DNA of 64,000 bases. Source: Bryobacteraceae bacterium (GTDB lineage: Bacteria > Acidobacteriota > Terriglobia > Bryobacterales > Bryobacteraceae). The translations under genes were made by a program, and so were the position numbers. The notes below the pieces were generated by a model. The model had not been told where the DNA came from and searched no databases. It was given only the letters and a program-made list of their open reading frames with translations. How positions within the stretch are numbered: position 1 is the first letter of the stretch; each line of letters starts with the position of its first letter. Shown here one piece after another: positions 51,358 through 60,324 of this stretch. The stretch lies in assembly GCA_026002875.1 (NCBI GenBank), contig BPGE01000001.1, positions 1,426,001 through 1,490,000 on the forward strand, in the 5' to 3' direction.

Positions 51358-52755
51358 ATGACGACGCAGGGCATCGCCGTTCAGGCGTCACCAGCCAGGT
51401 TCGCGCTGGCCGGCGCAGTCAGCAACCGCTGGAACGAACTGCCCGAAACCGGGCGGTTGGTCGTCGTTCTGGCAATGCACGCTGTGCTGGGTCTGGCCAT
51501 GCGGCAGCTGTCGCCTTTGGCCACCCTGCACACGTTCGCCACAATCCTTACGGTCATCGCCATCAGCCTCTCCACGAGAAACCCGGCGGTTGTGCTGATG
51601 TGCGCCTGCTACGTGAGCGGCGCTGAGGTTTTGTGGCGGATGTCGAATGCCTACACTTTCCACGAGACCGCCAAGTACGTGGTTTCGCTGCTTTGCTTTC
51701 TCGGGCTGATCCGGCTGAAGACGGTGCGGCTGCCGGGCCACGCCGTACTTTATCTGGCGCTCCTGCTTCCGGCGGCGGTGTATCCGTTCGTTTACTTTTC
51801 TTTCGACCTCTTTCGCCGACATGTGTTGTTCAACTTGTCCGGCCCGATTGCTCTCACAATGGCGGTCCTGTTCTGCTCGAACCTGCGGATCTCGGCAGGC
51901 GAGTTGTGGCGCGCCTGCGTGGCCTTTGCCGCGCCACTGTCCGGGGTGCTGATGGTCACAGTGCGTTCTTCATACATGCAGGAGGTGAAGTTCGGGACGG
52001 AGTCGAATTTTCAGACGAGCGGCGGGTTCGGGCCCAACCAGGTGGCGTCGTCGCTGGCGATGGGGGCCCTGCTGGTGCTGATGGGGGCGCTGCTGGCGCG
52101 GACAGGGCGGTGGCAGCGGGTGATGCTGGCGGGGCTGGCGGCGGCGTTCACACTGCAGAGCGCGATGACGTTCTCCCGGGGCGGGGTGATCTCGCTGGGG
52201 CTGGCGCTGGTAGTGGCAGGGCCGCTGGTGCTGAGCGGGCATCGCTACAAGCGGCAGATTCTGGCCGGGGTGACTGGCGTGGCGCTCGTGTTGGCGGTGG
52301 CGTTTCCGCTGGTCAACGCCTACACCGGGGGGAAGCTCGTCGAGCGGTTTGCTGACAAGAAAATGTCGGGTCGGGAAAGACTCACGGCTGCTGACTGGGA
52401 GGCGTTTCAGAATAATCCCGTGTTTGGTGTAGGTGCAGGGATTTCAAAATATTTCCACCCAAATGCGATCGCTGCGCACACTGAATATACGCGGGCGCTG
52501 GCTGAGCACGGGCTGCTGGGAGTGGCAGCGTATCTGTCGCTCTTGTGGCTGCTTTTGCGGCGCACTGCGGCGATTCTCGAAGCGCGGGAGTCAAGACCTT
52601 ATCGCGGGCTGCTTCTGGCGCTCCTGGTGTGGCCGCTGACCTACATGGTGGTGAATGCGATGCGGACGTCGGCGCCCGGGCTCTCGATCGGCATGGCTTT
52701 TCTGACGGTGTTACCCGGGGCGGTGCTGGCGCAGAAGGAGCGGTTTGCGCGGTGA
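51358..52755 (+). CDS. O-antigen ligase/polymerase family membrane protein
   Basis: A 465-residue inner-membrane protein with 10-12 predicted helices. A large periplasmic loop (about residues 310-385) contains the R-x-x-x-W-x-x-F segment (R-L-T-A-A-D-W-E-A-F) and a late H-T-E-Y-T-R motif, the hallmark of the Wzy_C/O-antigen ligase (WaaL) fold. It would polymerise or ligate exported polysaccharide units. It is the first gene of the polysaccharide cluster and overlaps the next gene by GTGA. Confidence 0.85.
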   Translation: MTTQGIAVQASPARFALAGAVSNRWNELPETGRLVVVLAMHAVLGLAMRQLSPLATLHTFATILTVIAISLSTRNPAVVLMCACYVSGAEVLWRMSNAYTFHETAKYVVSLLCFLGLIRLKTVRLPGHAVLYLALLLPAAVYPFVYFSFDLFRRHVLFNLSGPIALTMAVLFCSNLRISAGELWRACVAFAAPLSGVLMVTVRSSYMQEVKFGTESNFQTSGGFGPNQVASSLAMGALLVLMGALLARTGRWQRVMLAGLAAAFTLQSAMTFSRGGVISLGLALVVAGPLVLSGHRYKRQILAGVTGVALVLAVAFPLVNAYTGGKLVERFADKKMSGRERLTAADWEAFQNNPVFGVGAGISKYFHPNAIAAHTEYTRALAEHGLLGVAAYLSLLWLLLRRTAAILEARESRPYRGLLLALLVWPLTYMVVNAMRTSAPGLSIGMAFLTVLPGAVLAQKERFAR

Positions 52756-53834
52756 CGCCGGCGGCGGCAAAACATTTCTCGCCGGTTTTGTTGATCGGGA
52801 ATTTTCTGTCGGGCCACGACGGGAGGCGGACTTACAGCGAGGATCTGGCGGCGAGGCTTGAAGCCGCGGGCGCCGGAGTGCTGCGGGCGTCGACGCTGAT
52901 GTTCAAGCCGGCGAGGATGGCGGACATGACGGGAGCTGCTCTGGGGGCTCGAGGAAATTACCGGGTCGCAGTGATCGACGTCTATAGCGGCCGGGCCTTT
53001 CTGTGGGCCAATGTGGCTGCGCGGGTGGCGAAGATGCGCGGCCGGCCGGTCGTCCTGGCGCTGCACGGAGGTCGTCTGCCGGAGTACGCCAGAAGGCACG
53101 GCGAGCGCCTGCGAAGGCTTCTGCAGCTCGCGGATGCGGTGGTGGCACCAAGCGGGTACCTCCGAGACGCGCTGGCTCGGTGGCGCGGTGACATTCAGGT
53201 GATTCCGAACGCGATTGAATTGGAGCGGTATCCGTTCCGGCTGCGGACGCGGGCCGAGGCACGGCTGACGTGGCTGCGGTCGTATCACGCGATTTACAAC
53301 CCGGAGATGGCGGTGGAAGTGCTGGCGCGCGTGCGGGCGGAGCGGCCGGAAGCCCGCTTGACGATGTACGGAGCGGACAAGGACGGCAGTCTCGAGCGGG
53401 TGCGGGAAGCAGCGCGGCGGCTGGGCGTGCAGGAAGCCGTGGAGCTGCATGGGGCGATCCCGAAGCAGCATGTGGGGCCAGCGCTCGCGGAAGCAGACGT
53501 GTTCCTGAACACAACGGACATCGACAACGCCCCGGTGAGCGTTCTGGAGGCGATGGCGTGCGGGCTCTGCGTCGTGAGCACAGACGCAGGCGGGGTGCCG
53601 TATCTGGTGGATGACGGTGTGGACGGCCTGCTGGTAAAGCCAGGCGACGCGGACGGGATGGCGAGGGCCGTGCTCCGGATTCTGTGCGAAGAAGGGCTGA
53701 GCGTGCGGCTGAGCGCGATGGCAAGGCGGAAGGCGGAAAGGCATAACTGGGCGGCCGTGCTGGACGAGTGGGTGCAGCTGCTTGCACGAGTCGCGGGCGA
53801 GACTGGAGGCACGCGCCATGCGGCTGTGGATTGA
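52752..53834 (+). CDS. Family 4 glycosyltransferase
   Basis: A 360-residue GT-B retaining glycosyltransferase. N-terminal part with the S-G-H-D-G-R-R-T-Y acceptor loop and the H-G-G-R-L-P-E-Y segment; C-terminal donor half with I-P-N-A-I-E-L, then D-V-F-L-N-T-T-D and the E-x-x-A-x-G-type V-L-E-A-M-A-C-G-L-C-V-V segment. The GTG start overlaps the preceding stop (GTGA, 52752-52755). It builds part of the repeat unit; the sugar is not predictable. Confidence 0.88.
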   Translation: MTPAAAKHFSPVLLIGNFLSGHDGRRTYSEDLAARLEAAGAGVLRASTLMFKPARMADMTGAALGARGNYRVAVIDVYSGRAFLWANVAARVAKMRGRPVVLALHGGRLPEYARRHGERLRRLLQLADAVVAPSGYLRDALARWRGDIQVIPNAIELERYPFRLRTRAEARLTWLRSYHAIYNPEMAVEVLARVRAERPEARLTMYGADKDGSLERVREAARRLGVQEAVELHGAIPKQHVGPALAEADVFLNTTDIDNAPVSVLEAMACGLCVVSTDAGGVPYLVDDGVDGLLVKPGDADGMARAVLRILCEEGLSVRLSAMARRKAERHNWAAVLDEWVQLLARVAGETGGTRHAAVD

Positions 53835-55743
53835 GCGGCACCGAAGGCTGGCCATTGCGGTGATGCTTGCCGGAGCGGCGGCGTTCAGCGTCACGATGGC
53901 CTACCTCTTGCGTTTCGACCTCTCCGTGCCGAAGGCGCAGAGGCACATGATTCCGCTCGTGGCGGCGGCGGCAGTGGCGGTGAAGCTGGGCGTGTTCTTC
54001 GCCGCCGGATTGCATCACGGATGGTGGCGCTGGACCGATACGCGCGACCTGCTGCGGTTGGTGGCGGCGAATTTCGTCGGCTCGGCGATTTTCAGCGCGC
54101 TGCTTCTGGCGTCGCAAGGCATCCTGGTGCCGCGAAGCATCTATGCAATCGACTTTGTGATCTGCACCGCGCTGACGGGAGGCCTGCGCATGCTGGCGCG
54201 GATCACCAAAGAATTGGCGATGCAGGAGCCGCGGGGCAAGGGGCGGAAACAGGTGTTGATTTACGGCGCCGGAGCTGCAGGCGTTGCGCTGGCGCGGGAG
54301 CTGCGGATGAATCCGGATCTTGGGTACCGGGTGGCAGGCTTTGTCGACGACAACACGCTGCTGCGCGGAGAAGTGGTCAGCGGGCACCGGGTGATGGGGG
54401 CGGGGCGCGACCTGATCCGGATCTCGGAGCGGTTGCGGCGGCGCGGCGTCGTGGTGGATGAGGTTCTGATCTCGATGCCGTCGGCTACGGGAAGGCAGGT
54501 GCGGGAGGCGATGGCCAACTGCCGGGCAGCCGGGCTGCCCTGCAGGATCCTGCCAGGGCTGGGCGGGCTCGTGCAGGGCAAGGGGCTGAGCGGACAGCTG
54601 CGCGAGGTGGCGCTGGAGGATTTGCTGGGGCGGGAGCCGATCCGCCTGGACAAGGCGCAGATCAGCGCGAAGCTGAAGGGGCGGGTGGTGCTGGTGACAG
54701 GGGCGGCAGGGTCGATCGGGCGCGTGCTGAGCCACCAGATTGCGATGTTCGAGCCGGAACTGCTTGTGCTGGCGGACCAGAGCGAAAGCGGGCTGTTCGA
54801 AATCGACCTGGACGTGCGGAAGAGGCACCCGCAGGTGCGCGTGGCGGCCGCGATCGCCGATATCCGCAACGAGGGCGACGTTCGGGATCTGTTCGGGCGG
54901 CACGGCGTCGAAGTGGTGTATCACGCGGCGGCGTACAAGCATGTGCCGTTGATGGAGGCCCATCCGGTGGCGGCGCTCCACACGAACGTTCTGGGGACGT
55001 GGAACCTGGCGCGGACGGCGTTCGAAGCCGGCGTGCGGTCGTTCGTCATGATTTCCTCGGACAAGGCGGTGAATCCGGTGAACGTGATGGGGGCGACGAA
55101 GCGGGCTGCCGAGCTGGTGGTGTCGAGCTTCAATGAGCTGGACGGCGGGCGGACTCGGTACATGTCGGTGCGGTTCGGCAACGTGCTCGGCTCCAGTGGC
55201 AGCGTCGTGCCGATTTTCCAGAAGCAGATTGCGGAGGGCGGGCCGGTGACGGTAACGCACCCGGAGGTGCGGCGCTTTTTCATGCTGACGGAGGAGGCGG
55301 TGCAGTTGGTGTTGCAGGCCTCGGCGATGGGGGAGGGCGGGGAAGTGTTTGTGCTGGACATGGGCGAGCTGATCCGGATTGCAGATCTGGCGGCAAACAT
55401 GATCCGTCTGGCGGGGCTGGAGCCCAACGAGGATATCGAAATTCGGTATACCGGCCTGAGGCCGGGAGAGAAGCTGTATGAAGAAGTGATCACTGACGGA
55501 GAATGGATCGCGCCGACATCGCACGAAAAGATCAAGGTTTTCCGGGGCGAACCGGCGCGGCAGGCGGCGGTGGCGGAATGGGTGGCGCGGGCGAGGCAAG
55601 TGGTTGAGCGGCGCGATGAGGCGGGGGCCGTGGCTCTCCTGAAGGAGATCGCGCCGGAATTTGAAGTGGGAAGCCTGTGGAAGGACAAACTGTCTCAGAA
55701 AGGCTGGGCGGAGGTGGATGATACGCGAGGAGCCAGGCAATGA
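53818..55743 (+). CDS. CapD/WbpM-like polysaccharide biosynthesis dehydratase/epimerase
   Basis: A 641-residue membrane enzyme. N-terminal four membrane helices (about 10-130), a CoA-binding-like Rossmann fold (Y-G-A-G-A-A-G, about 150), then an SDR domain with T-G-A-A-G-S-I-G (about 292) and the S-S-D-K-A-V-N-P-x-N-V-M-G-A-T-K catalytic segment (about residues 420-435). This is the architecture of membrane-bound UDP-N-acetylglucosamine 4,6-dehydratases (WbpM/FlaA1-type), which make deoxy or epimerised amino sugars. The ATG at 53818 has GGAGG upstream and overlaps the GT4 gene by 17 bases. Confidence 0.9.
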   Translation: MRLWIERHRRLAIAVMLAGAAAFSVTMAYLLRFDLSVPKAQRHMIPLVAAAAVAVKLGVFFAAGLHHGWWRWTDTRDLLRLVAANFVGSAIFSALLLASQGILVPRSIYAIDFVICTALTGGLRMLARITKELAMQEPRGKGRKQVLIYGAGAAGVALARELRMNPDLGYRVAGFVDDNTLLRGEVVSGHRVMGAGRDLIRISERLRRRGVVVDEVLISMPSATGRQVREAMANCRAAGLPCRILPGLGGLVQGKGLSGQLREVALEDLLGREPIRLDKAQISAKLKGRVVLVTGAAGSIGRVLSHQIAMFEPELLVLADQSESGLFEIDLDVRKRHPQVRVAAAIADIRNEGDVRDLFGRHGVEVVYHAAAYKHVPLMEAHPVAALHTNVLGTWNLARTAFEAGVRSFVMISSDKAVNPVNVMGATKRAAELVVSSFNELDGGRTRYMSVRFGNVLGSSGSVVPIFQKQIAEGGPVTVTHPEVRRFFMLTEEAVQLVLQASAMGEGGEVFVLDMGELIRIADLAANMIRLAGLEPNEDIEIRYTGLRPGEKLYEEVITDGEWIAPTSHEKIKVFRGEPARQAAVAEWVARARQVVERRDEAGAVALLKEIAPEFEVGSLWKDKLSQKGWAEVDDTRGARQ

Positions 55744-56012
55744 CGGTGATGCGTGCGAGATCGCGGCTTGTGTATTTCCGAGTGTCTGAAGAGGAGTACG
55801 CATGGCTGCACACAATGTGCGAGCGGACGGGTGCGAGGAGCCTGTCTGATCTGGTGAGGACGTTTCTCCAGGAGAGAAGAGACGGAAGATACGCGGTGGG
55901 CGATGGGGTGGAGGAGCTGCAGGCCCGCATCGCGAAACTGACCGAGATGCTGGAGAAACTGGAGAAAATGCTGGACGGGCGGGGGGCCGCGAATGCACGG
56001 GGCGGCGTGTAG
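55740..56012 (+). CDS. Ribbon-helix-helix protein with C-terminal coiled coil
   Basis: A 90-residue protein. An N-terminal ribbon-helix-helix pattern (V-Y-F-R-V-S-E-E-E-Y-A-W-L then S-L-S-D-L-V-R-T-F-L) is followed by a leucine-rich coiled coil (L-Q-A-R-I-A-K-L-T-E-M-L-E-K-L-E-K-M-L). It overlaps the dehydratase as ATGA (55740-55743), so it is translated with it. A CopG/ParD-type DNA-binding regulator inside a polysaccharide operon would be suited to autoregulation. Alternatively the coiled coil could be a protein-protein adaptor for the export genes. No toxin partner is adjacent. Confidence 0.7.
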   Translation: MTVMRARSRLVYFRVSEEEYAWLHTMCERTGARSLSDLVRTFLQERRDGRYAVGDGVEELQARIAKLTEMLEKLEKMLDGRGAANARGGV

Positions 56013-56062
56013 CAGAATGAATGAAAGACGCGGCGAAAACAAGACCAATTAGGCAAGAAACC

Positions 56063-57061
56063 ATGAAGCAGATCGCGGGATTGATGATGGCAGCGGTGAT
56101 GGCGGCGGGACAGCAGGCGCCTTCGCCGTCTGCGGGGCAGCTGGCCGGACAGGAAGAAGCGCCCCGCCCAGTGTACCTGCTGAGTCCTGGCGACCAGGTG
56201 GTGATCCGGGCGCAGAACGTGGAAGAGATCAGCGAGAAGCCGTTCCGGATCGACGGAGAGGGGTTCCTGAACCTGCCGGTGGTGGGCCGAATCCGGGCGG
56301 CTGGCTTGACGGTGGAGCAACTGGAGGCGGCGCTGGCAGACCGGCTGAAGCTGTTTGTACGGGCGCCGCAGGTGGTGGTGAGCGTCATTGAGACGGCGCG
56401 GCCGCAGGAGGTGGCGAATCCGGTGTACCTGGTGGGGGCGTTCAAGCAGCCGGGAGTGTATCCGCTTGGGACGAGGCCGGAGACGCTCGGAGAGGTGCTG
56501 ATGCGGACGGGCGGGCTGCTGCCAACGGCGATGCGGCGGGTGCGCGTGATCCGGCGGGCTGAACAGGGGCGGCTGGATCTGAAAAACGTGACGGAATCCA
56601 CCGATGGCAAGACCACATATGGCGAGGTGGCGTTGACCTTGACCGGAGAGCTGGCCGATCCGGCCGACAACATCGTGATGAAGCCGCAAGACGTGGTCGT
56701 GGCGATGAAACTGGAGCCGGTATATGTGACTGGAGAGGTGGCCCGCAGCGGGGCCTTTCCGCTAGAGGACCGGGAGCATTTGACGGCGGCGCAGATTCTG
56801 GCGATGGCGGGTGCGGGGCCGATGGCAGACCTGGAAAAGGCGCGCGTGCTCCGGGTGGTGGGAGATACGAGCCAGCGGGCGGAAATTCCGGTGAATTTGC
56901 AGGCGGTTTTCCAGGGGAAAGCCAATGATTTTCCGCTGATGGCAAACGATGTCTTGTACATTCCGCGGAAATCGGGAGCCGGCAGAACGGTAGCGCAACT
57001 TGGTTTGATCGCTGTGCCGGCGCTCATTACGAGCCTGATCTGGGTTTGGGTTCGGCGGTAA
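56063..57061 (+). CDS. Wza-like polysaccharide export protein
   Basis: A 332-residue protein with a hydrophobic signal (about 1-16), a polysaccharide export domain (Y-L-L-S-P-G-D-Q-V-V-I and the P-V-V-G-R-I segment), and SLBB-type domains (V-Y-L-V-G-A-F-K-Q-P-G-V-Y-P-L-G and V-Y-V-T-G-E-V-A-R-S-G-A-F-P-L). A final membrane segment (T-V-A-Q-L-G-L-I-A-V-P-A-L) with W-V-W-V-R-R follows. It would form the periplasmic/outer-membrane channel for the polymer. The ATG at 56063 is preferred over 56021 because it opens the signal peptide; no lipobox is seen. Confidence 0.86.
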   Translation: MKQIAGLMMAAVMAAGQQAPSPSAGQLAGQEEAPRPVYLLSPGDQVVIRAQNVEEISEKPFRIDGEGFLNLPVVGRIRAAGLTVEQLEAALADRLKLFVRAPQVVVSVIETARPQEVANPVYLVGAFKQPGVYPLGTRPETLGEVLMRTGGLLPTAMRRVRVIRRAEQGRLDLKNVTESTDGKTTYGEVALTLTGELADPADNIVMKPQDVVVAMKLEPVYVTGEVARSGAFPLEDREHLTAAQILAMAGAGPMADLEKARVLRVVGDTSQRAEIPVNLQAVFQGKANDFPLMANDVLYIPRKSGAGRTVAQLGLIAVPALITSLIWVWVRR

Positions 57062-57075
57062 GGAGAGAAAACGGG

Positions 57076-59451
57076 ATGGGACCACAGGATGAGAAGAACG
57101 CGCTGACGGCGGCGCGGGCGGAAGGGAGCGGGGCGCTGGCCCCGGGCTATGGGGCAGGCTACGGTCACGGGTACGGACCCGTGTTTGGCGATGGCGCAGG
57201 CGGGACATTCGCCGATGTCCTGCAGGCACGAACCTTTGGCGATTACGTCCAGGCGCTGCGCCAGAGGAAATGGCTGCTCATCGGTCTGGCGGCGGCGGGG
57301 ATGTTGATCGGGTTGGCAGTCATTCTGCCGAAGCCGCTGACCTATCCCGCGGACACTACGCTGGAGATCCAGGGAATCAACGAGAATTTCATGGGACTGG
57401 CGCAGGTGGATCCGCAGGCGAGCGGCGGGATTTACTCGGCAACACAGTCCAACATCCTGACGCAGGTGGAGATTCTGAACAGCTCGTCGATGCGGCAGCG
57501 GGCGGCTGAGCGGCTGGAGCGGGAGACGATTCCCACGCTGCCGCCGCGCGGGAGCGGGGTGGCGGGAGTTTTCAATGCCGTGCGCCAGGCAGTTGGCCTT
57601 GGCCCCTCGACACCTGTGGAAGGGATGCGCGAGGCAATCCAGACTGCTGTGAGCACGGCGCGTGCGCAGGCGGTGGAGGGAGCCCGGGTGGTGCGGGTTT
57701 CGTGCCAATCGACGATCCCGGAAGTGGCCAGCGAATATGTCAATGTGCTGGTGGCGGAGTATCAGGAACAGGCGCTGGAGACGCGGGCGCGGAGCTCGAA
57801 GACCACGAACCAATGGCTGGAAAGCCAGATGAAGGAGCAGAAAGAAAAGCTGGAAGAAGCGGAATCGCGGCTGAAAGAGTTCGTCATGCGGGCTGGGCTG
57901 GACACGGTGTCGACCGACCAGGGGCAGCAAAGCCTGACGCTCGCTGACGCGAAGATGCTCGCGCTGCAACGGGAGCTTGCACAGATCCAGACCGATCGAA
58001 TCGTGCGGCAATCGCGCTATGAGACGGCATTGAAGAGCGGACCGGAAAATCTGCCGGAAGGAATCGCCAGCTCGGCGCTGCTTCAGTTGCGCGGGCAACT
58101 GATTGAACTGGAAAAACAGTACGCCGACCTGACAACGACGTTTACCGAGAATCACCCGCGGGTGACGCGGTTGAAGGCGCAAATGGCCGAGGTGCGCAAA
58201 GCGATCGAGAAAGAGCGCGAAGAGGTGATCGAACGGCTGCGGACGGATCTGGAAGCAGCGAAGCGGCGGGAGCAGTTGCTGACGGGCTCGTTTGCGGCTC
58301 AGACGGGCCAGGTGCGGAGCCAGGCGGACCAGACGCTTCAGTACAACCTGCTGAAGCGCGAAGTGGAGTCGAACCGCCAGATTTACAACAATCTGTTGCA
58401 GCAGGTCAACCAGGCGGGGATTGCGACGGCGGTGCCGACGCAAAATATCCGGGTGATCGATCCGGCGTCGCCGAGCGGCAAGGCGCTTTTGCGCAACGTG
58501 TATCTGGGAGGCGGGCTGGGGCTGGCAACCGGCCTGTTGTTGGGCGGGGTGCTGGCGGTGTTGCTGTATCACGGGGAGATGAAGTTTCAGAAGCCTGGGG
58601 AGCCTGTGGCGGTGCTGCAATTGCCCGAACTGGGGGTGATTCCGAGCGGCGATCTGTTCCAGCCAAAGCGGGGCTGGTTGAAGCTGCGGGGGGGCGGGCG
58701 GACGGAAGCTAAAGGGCTGCTGCAGGGGAACAATGGAGACGGGCCGCTGGAAGTGGAAGTGATCCACCACGGGGAGCGGCCGACGCTGCTGGCGGAGAGT
58801 TTCCGGGCGGTGCTGACGTCGCTGCTGTTCACTGCGGACGGTGAGAGGTGCCGTCTGGTGACGGTGACCAGCCCGAACCCGCAGGACGGGAAGAGCACGG
58901 TGGCGGCGAATCTGGCCATGGCGCTGGCGGAGATGGGGCGGCGGGTGCTGCTGGTGGACGCGGATCTGAGAAAGCCGAAGCAGCATGTGCTGTTCGGGCT
59001 GGAGAACACGTGGGGGCTGGCGGACCTGCTGGAGGACGAGACGGCGGTGAGCGCGTATCCGCGGGAGGCGTTCTACCGGGAGACGGAGATCCGGAACCTG
59101 TTCGTTCTGCCGAGCGGACCGCCGATGAAGAATGTGGGGGCGATGGTGCACTCGGACCGGTTCGGGGCGCTGCTGGAGCGGTTCCGGGCGGAGTTCGATT
59201 ACGTGTTTGTGGACACGCCGCCGGTGCTGCTGGTGAGCGACGCGCGGGTGACGGGGCAGCGGAGCGACGGGGTGATTCTGGTGCTGCGGGCGGGGGAGAC
59301 GAAGCAGGCGGACGCGCTGCAGGTGGTGCGGCGGCTGAAGGAGGACGGGACGCGGATCCTGGGAACGGTGCTGAACCAGTGGACGCCGCCGGGCGCGGGG
59401 CGGAAGTATTACAAGAAGTATTACGAGTATTACCGGCCGACGGAGAGCTGA
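57076..59451 (+). CDS. Wzc-like chain-length determinant with BY-kinase domain
   Basis: A 791-residue fusion. A Gly/Tyr-rich N terminus (about 23-43) precedes a Wzz domain between two membrane helices (about 67-87 and near 480), with long coiled-coil segments. A bacterial tyrosine kinase domain follows, with Walker A (P-Q-D-G-K-S-T), Walker A' (L-L-V-D-A-D-L-R-K-P) and Walker B (V-F-V-D-T-P-P). A C-terminal tyrosine cluster (K-Y-Y-K-K-Y-Y-E-Y-Y) is the autophosphorylation site. It regulates polymer length and export with the Wza-like protein. AAGGAG stands before the ATG at 57076. The kinase half uses more G-ending codons than the N-terminal half. Confidence 0.9.
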   Translation: MGPQDEKNALTAARAEGSGALAPGYGAGYGHGYGPVFGDGAGGTFADVLQARTFGDYVQALRQRKWLLIGLAAAGMLIGLAVILPKPLTYPADTTLEIQGINENFMGLAQVDPQASGGIYSATQSNILTQVEILNSSSMRQRAAERLERETIPTLPPRGSGVAGVFNAVRQAVGLGPSTPVEGMREAIQTAVSTARAQAVEGARVVRVSCQSTIPEVASEYVNVLVAEYQEQALETRARSSKTTNQWLESQMKEQKEKLEEAESRLKEFVMRAGLDTVSTDQGQQSLTLADAKMLALQRELAQIQTDRIVRQSRYETALKSGPENLPEGIASSALLQLRGQLIELEKQYADLTTTFTENHPRVTRLKAQMAEVRKAIEKEREEVIERLRTDLEAAKRREQLLTGSFAAQTGQVRSQADQTLQYNLLKREVESNRQIYNNLLQQVNQAGIATAVPTQNIRVIDPASPSGKALLRNVYLGGGLGLATGLLLGGVLAVLLYHGEMKFQKPGEPVAVLQLPELGVIPSGDLFQPKRGWLKLRGGGRTEAKGLLQGNNGDGPLEVEVIHHGERPTLLAESFRAVLTSLLFTADGERCRLVTVTSPNPQDGKSTVAANLAMALAEMGRRVLLVDADLRKPKQHVLFGLENTWGLADLLEDETAVSAYPREAFYRETEIRNLFVLPSGPPMKNVGAMVHSDRFGALLERFRAEFDYVFVDTPPVLLVSDARVTGQRSDGVILVLRAGETKQADALQVVRRLKEDGTRILGTVLNQWTPPGAGRKYYKKYYEYYRPTES

Positions 59452-60324
59452 ATGGCGGCGAGGGAAGCGAACGTGGCGGTAGAGGCGAGCGGGCGCGAGG
59501 CGGAAGCGCCGGTTCTGGTGATCGAGCCTTCGCGCGGTTGGGTGGGATTGAAGCTGCGCGAGCTGTGGGAGTACCGGGAGCTGGTGTACTTCCTGATCTG
59601 GCGCGACGTGAAGGTGCGCTACAAGCAGACGGTGCTGGGGGCGCTGTGGGCGATCATCCAGCCGCTGTTCAGCATGCTGGTGTTCACGGTGGTGTTCGGG
59701 AAGCTGGCGAAGATGCCGTCGGACGGGATTCCGTACCCGCTGTTTTCGTACGCGGCGCTGCTGCCGTGGAACTACTTTGCGCAGGGGCTGTCGAGTTCGT
59801 CCGACAGCCTGGTGGGGAGCGCGAACCTGATCCGGAAGGTGTATTTCCCGCGGCTGGCGATTCCGGTGGCGGCGGTGTGCGGCGGGGTGGTGGACTTTCT
59901 GATCGCGTTCGGGGTGCTGCTGCTGATGATGGGGTATTTCGGGGTGGCGCCGACCGCGAACGTGGTTTGGCTGCCTTTCTATCTGCTGCTGGCGCTGGTG
60001 ACGGCGCTGGGGGTGGGGCTGTGGCTGAGCGCGCTGAACGTGCAATACCGGGACGTGAAGTACACGGTGCCGTTCCTGGTGCAGTTCTGGATGTATGCGA
60101 CGCCGATCGTGTATCCGAGCTCGCTGCTGCCGGAGCCGTGGAAGACGCTGTACGGGCTGAACCCGATGGCGGGCGTGGTGGAGGGGTTCCGGTGGGCGCT
60201 GCTGGGGGTGAAGACGCCGCCGGGGGCGATGGTGTGGGCGAGCGCTGGGGCGGCGGTGGTGCTGCTGGTGAGCGGGGCGTACTTTTTCCGGCGGATGGAG
60301 AAGACGTTTGCGGACGTGGTGTGA
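59452..60324 (+). CDS. wzm: ABC transporter permease for polysaccharide export (Wzm-like)
   Basis: A 290-residue inner-membrane protein with six predicted helices and the ABC-2 exporter pattern: R-D-V-K-V-R-Y-K-Q-T-V-L-G in the first cytoplasmic segment, then P-L-F-S-M-L-V-F. It pairs with the Wzt ATPase (60753) to move lipid-linked glycan across the inner membrane. The start codon directly follows the stop of the kinase gene. Codons are strongly G-ending. Confidence 0.88.
   Translation: MAAREANVAVEASGREAEAPVLVIEPSRGWVGLKLRELWEYRELVYFLIWRDVKVRYKQTVLGALWAIIQPLFSMLVFTVVFGKLAKMPSDGIPYPLFSYAALLPWNYFAQGLSSSSDSLVGSANLIRKVYFPRLAIPVAAVCGGVVDFLIAFGVLLLMMGYFGVAPTANVVWLPFYLLLALVTALGVGLWLSALNVQYRDVKYTVPFLVQFWMYATPIVYPSSLLPEPWKTLYGLNPMAGVVEGFRWALLGVKTPPGAMVWASAGAAVVLLVSGAYFFRRMEKTFADVV

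Noticed and set aside
59449-59455. wzc and wzm as one fused reading frame
   Set aside because: A TGA stop separates them and the next codon is an ATG in the same frame; this is simple adjacency.
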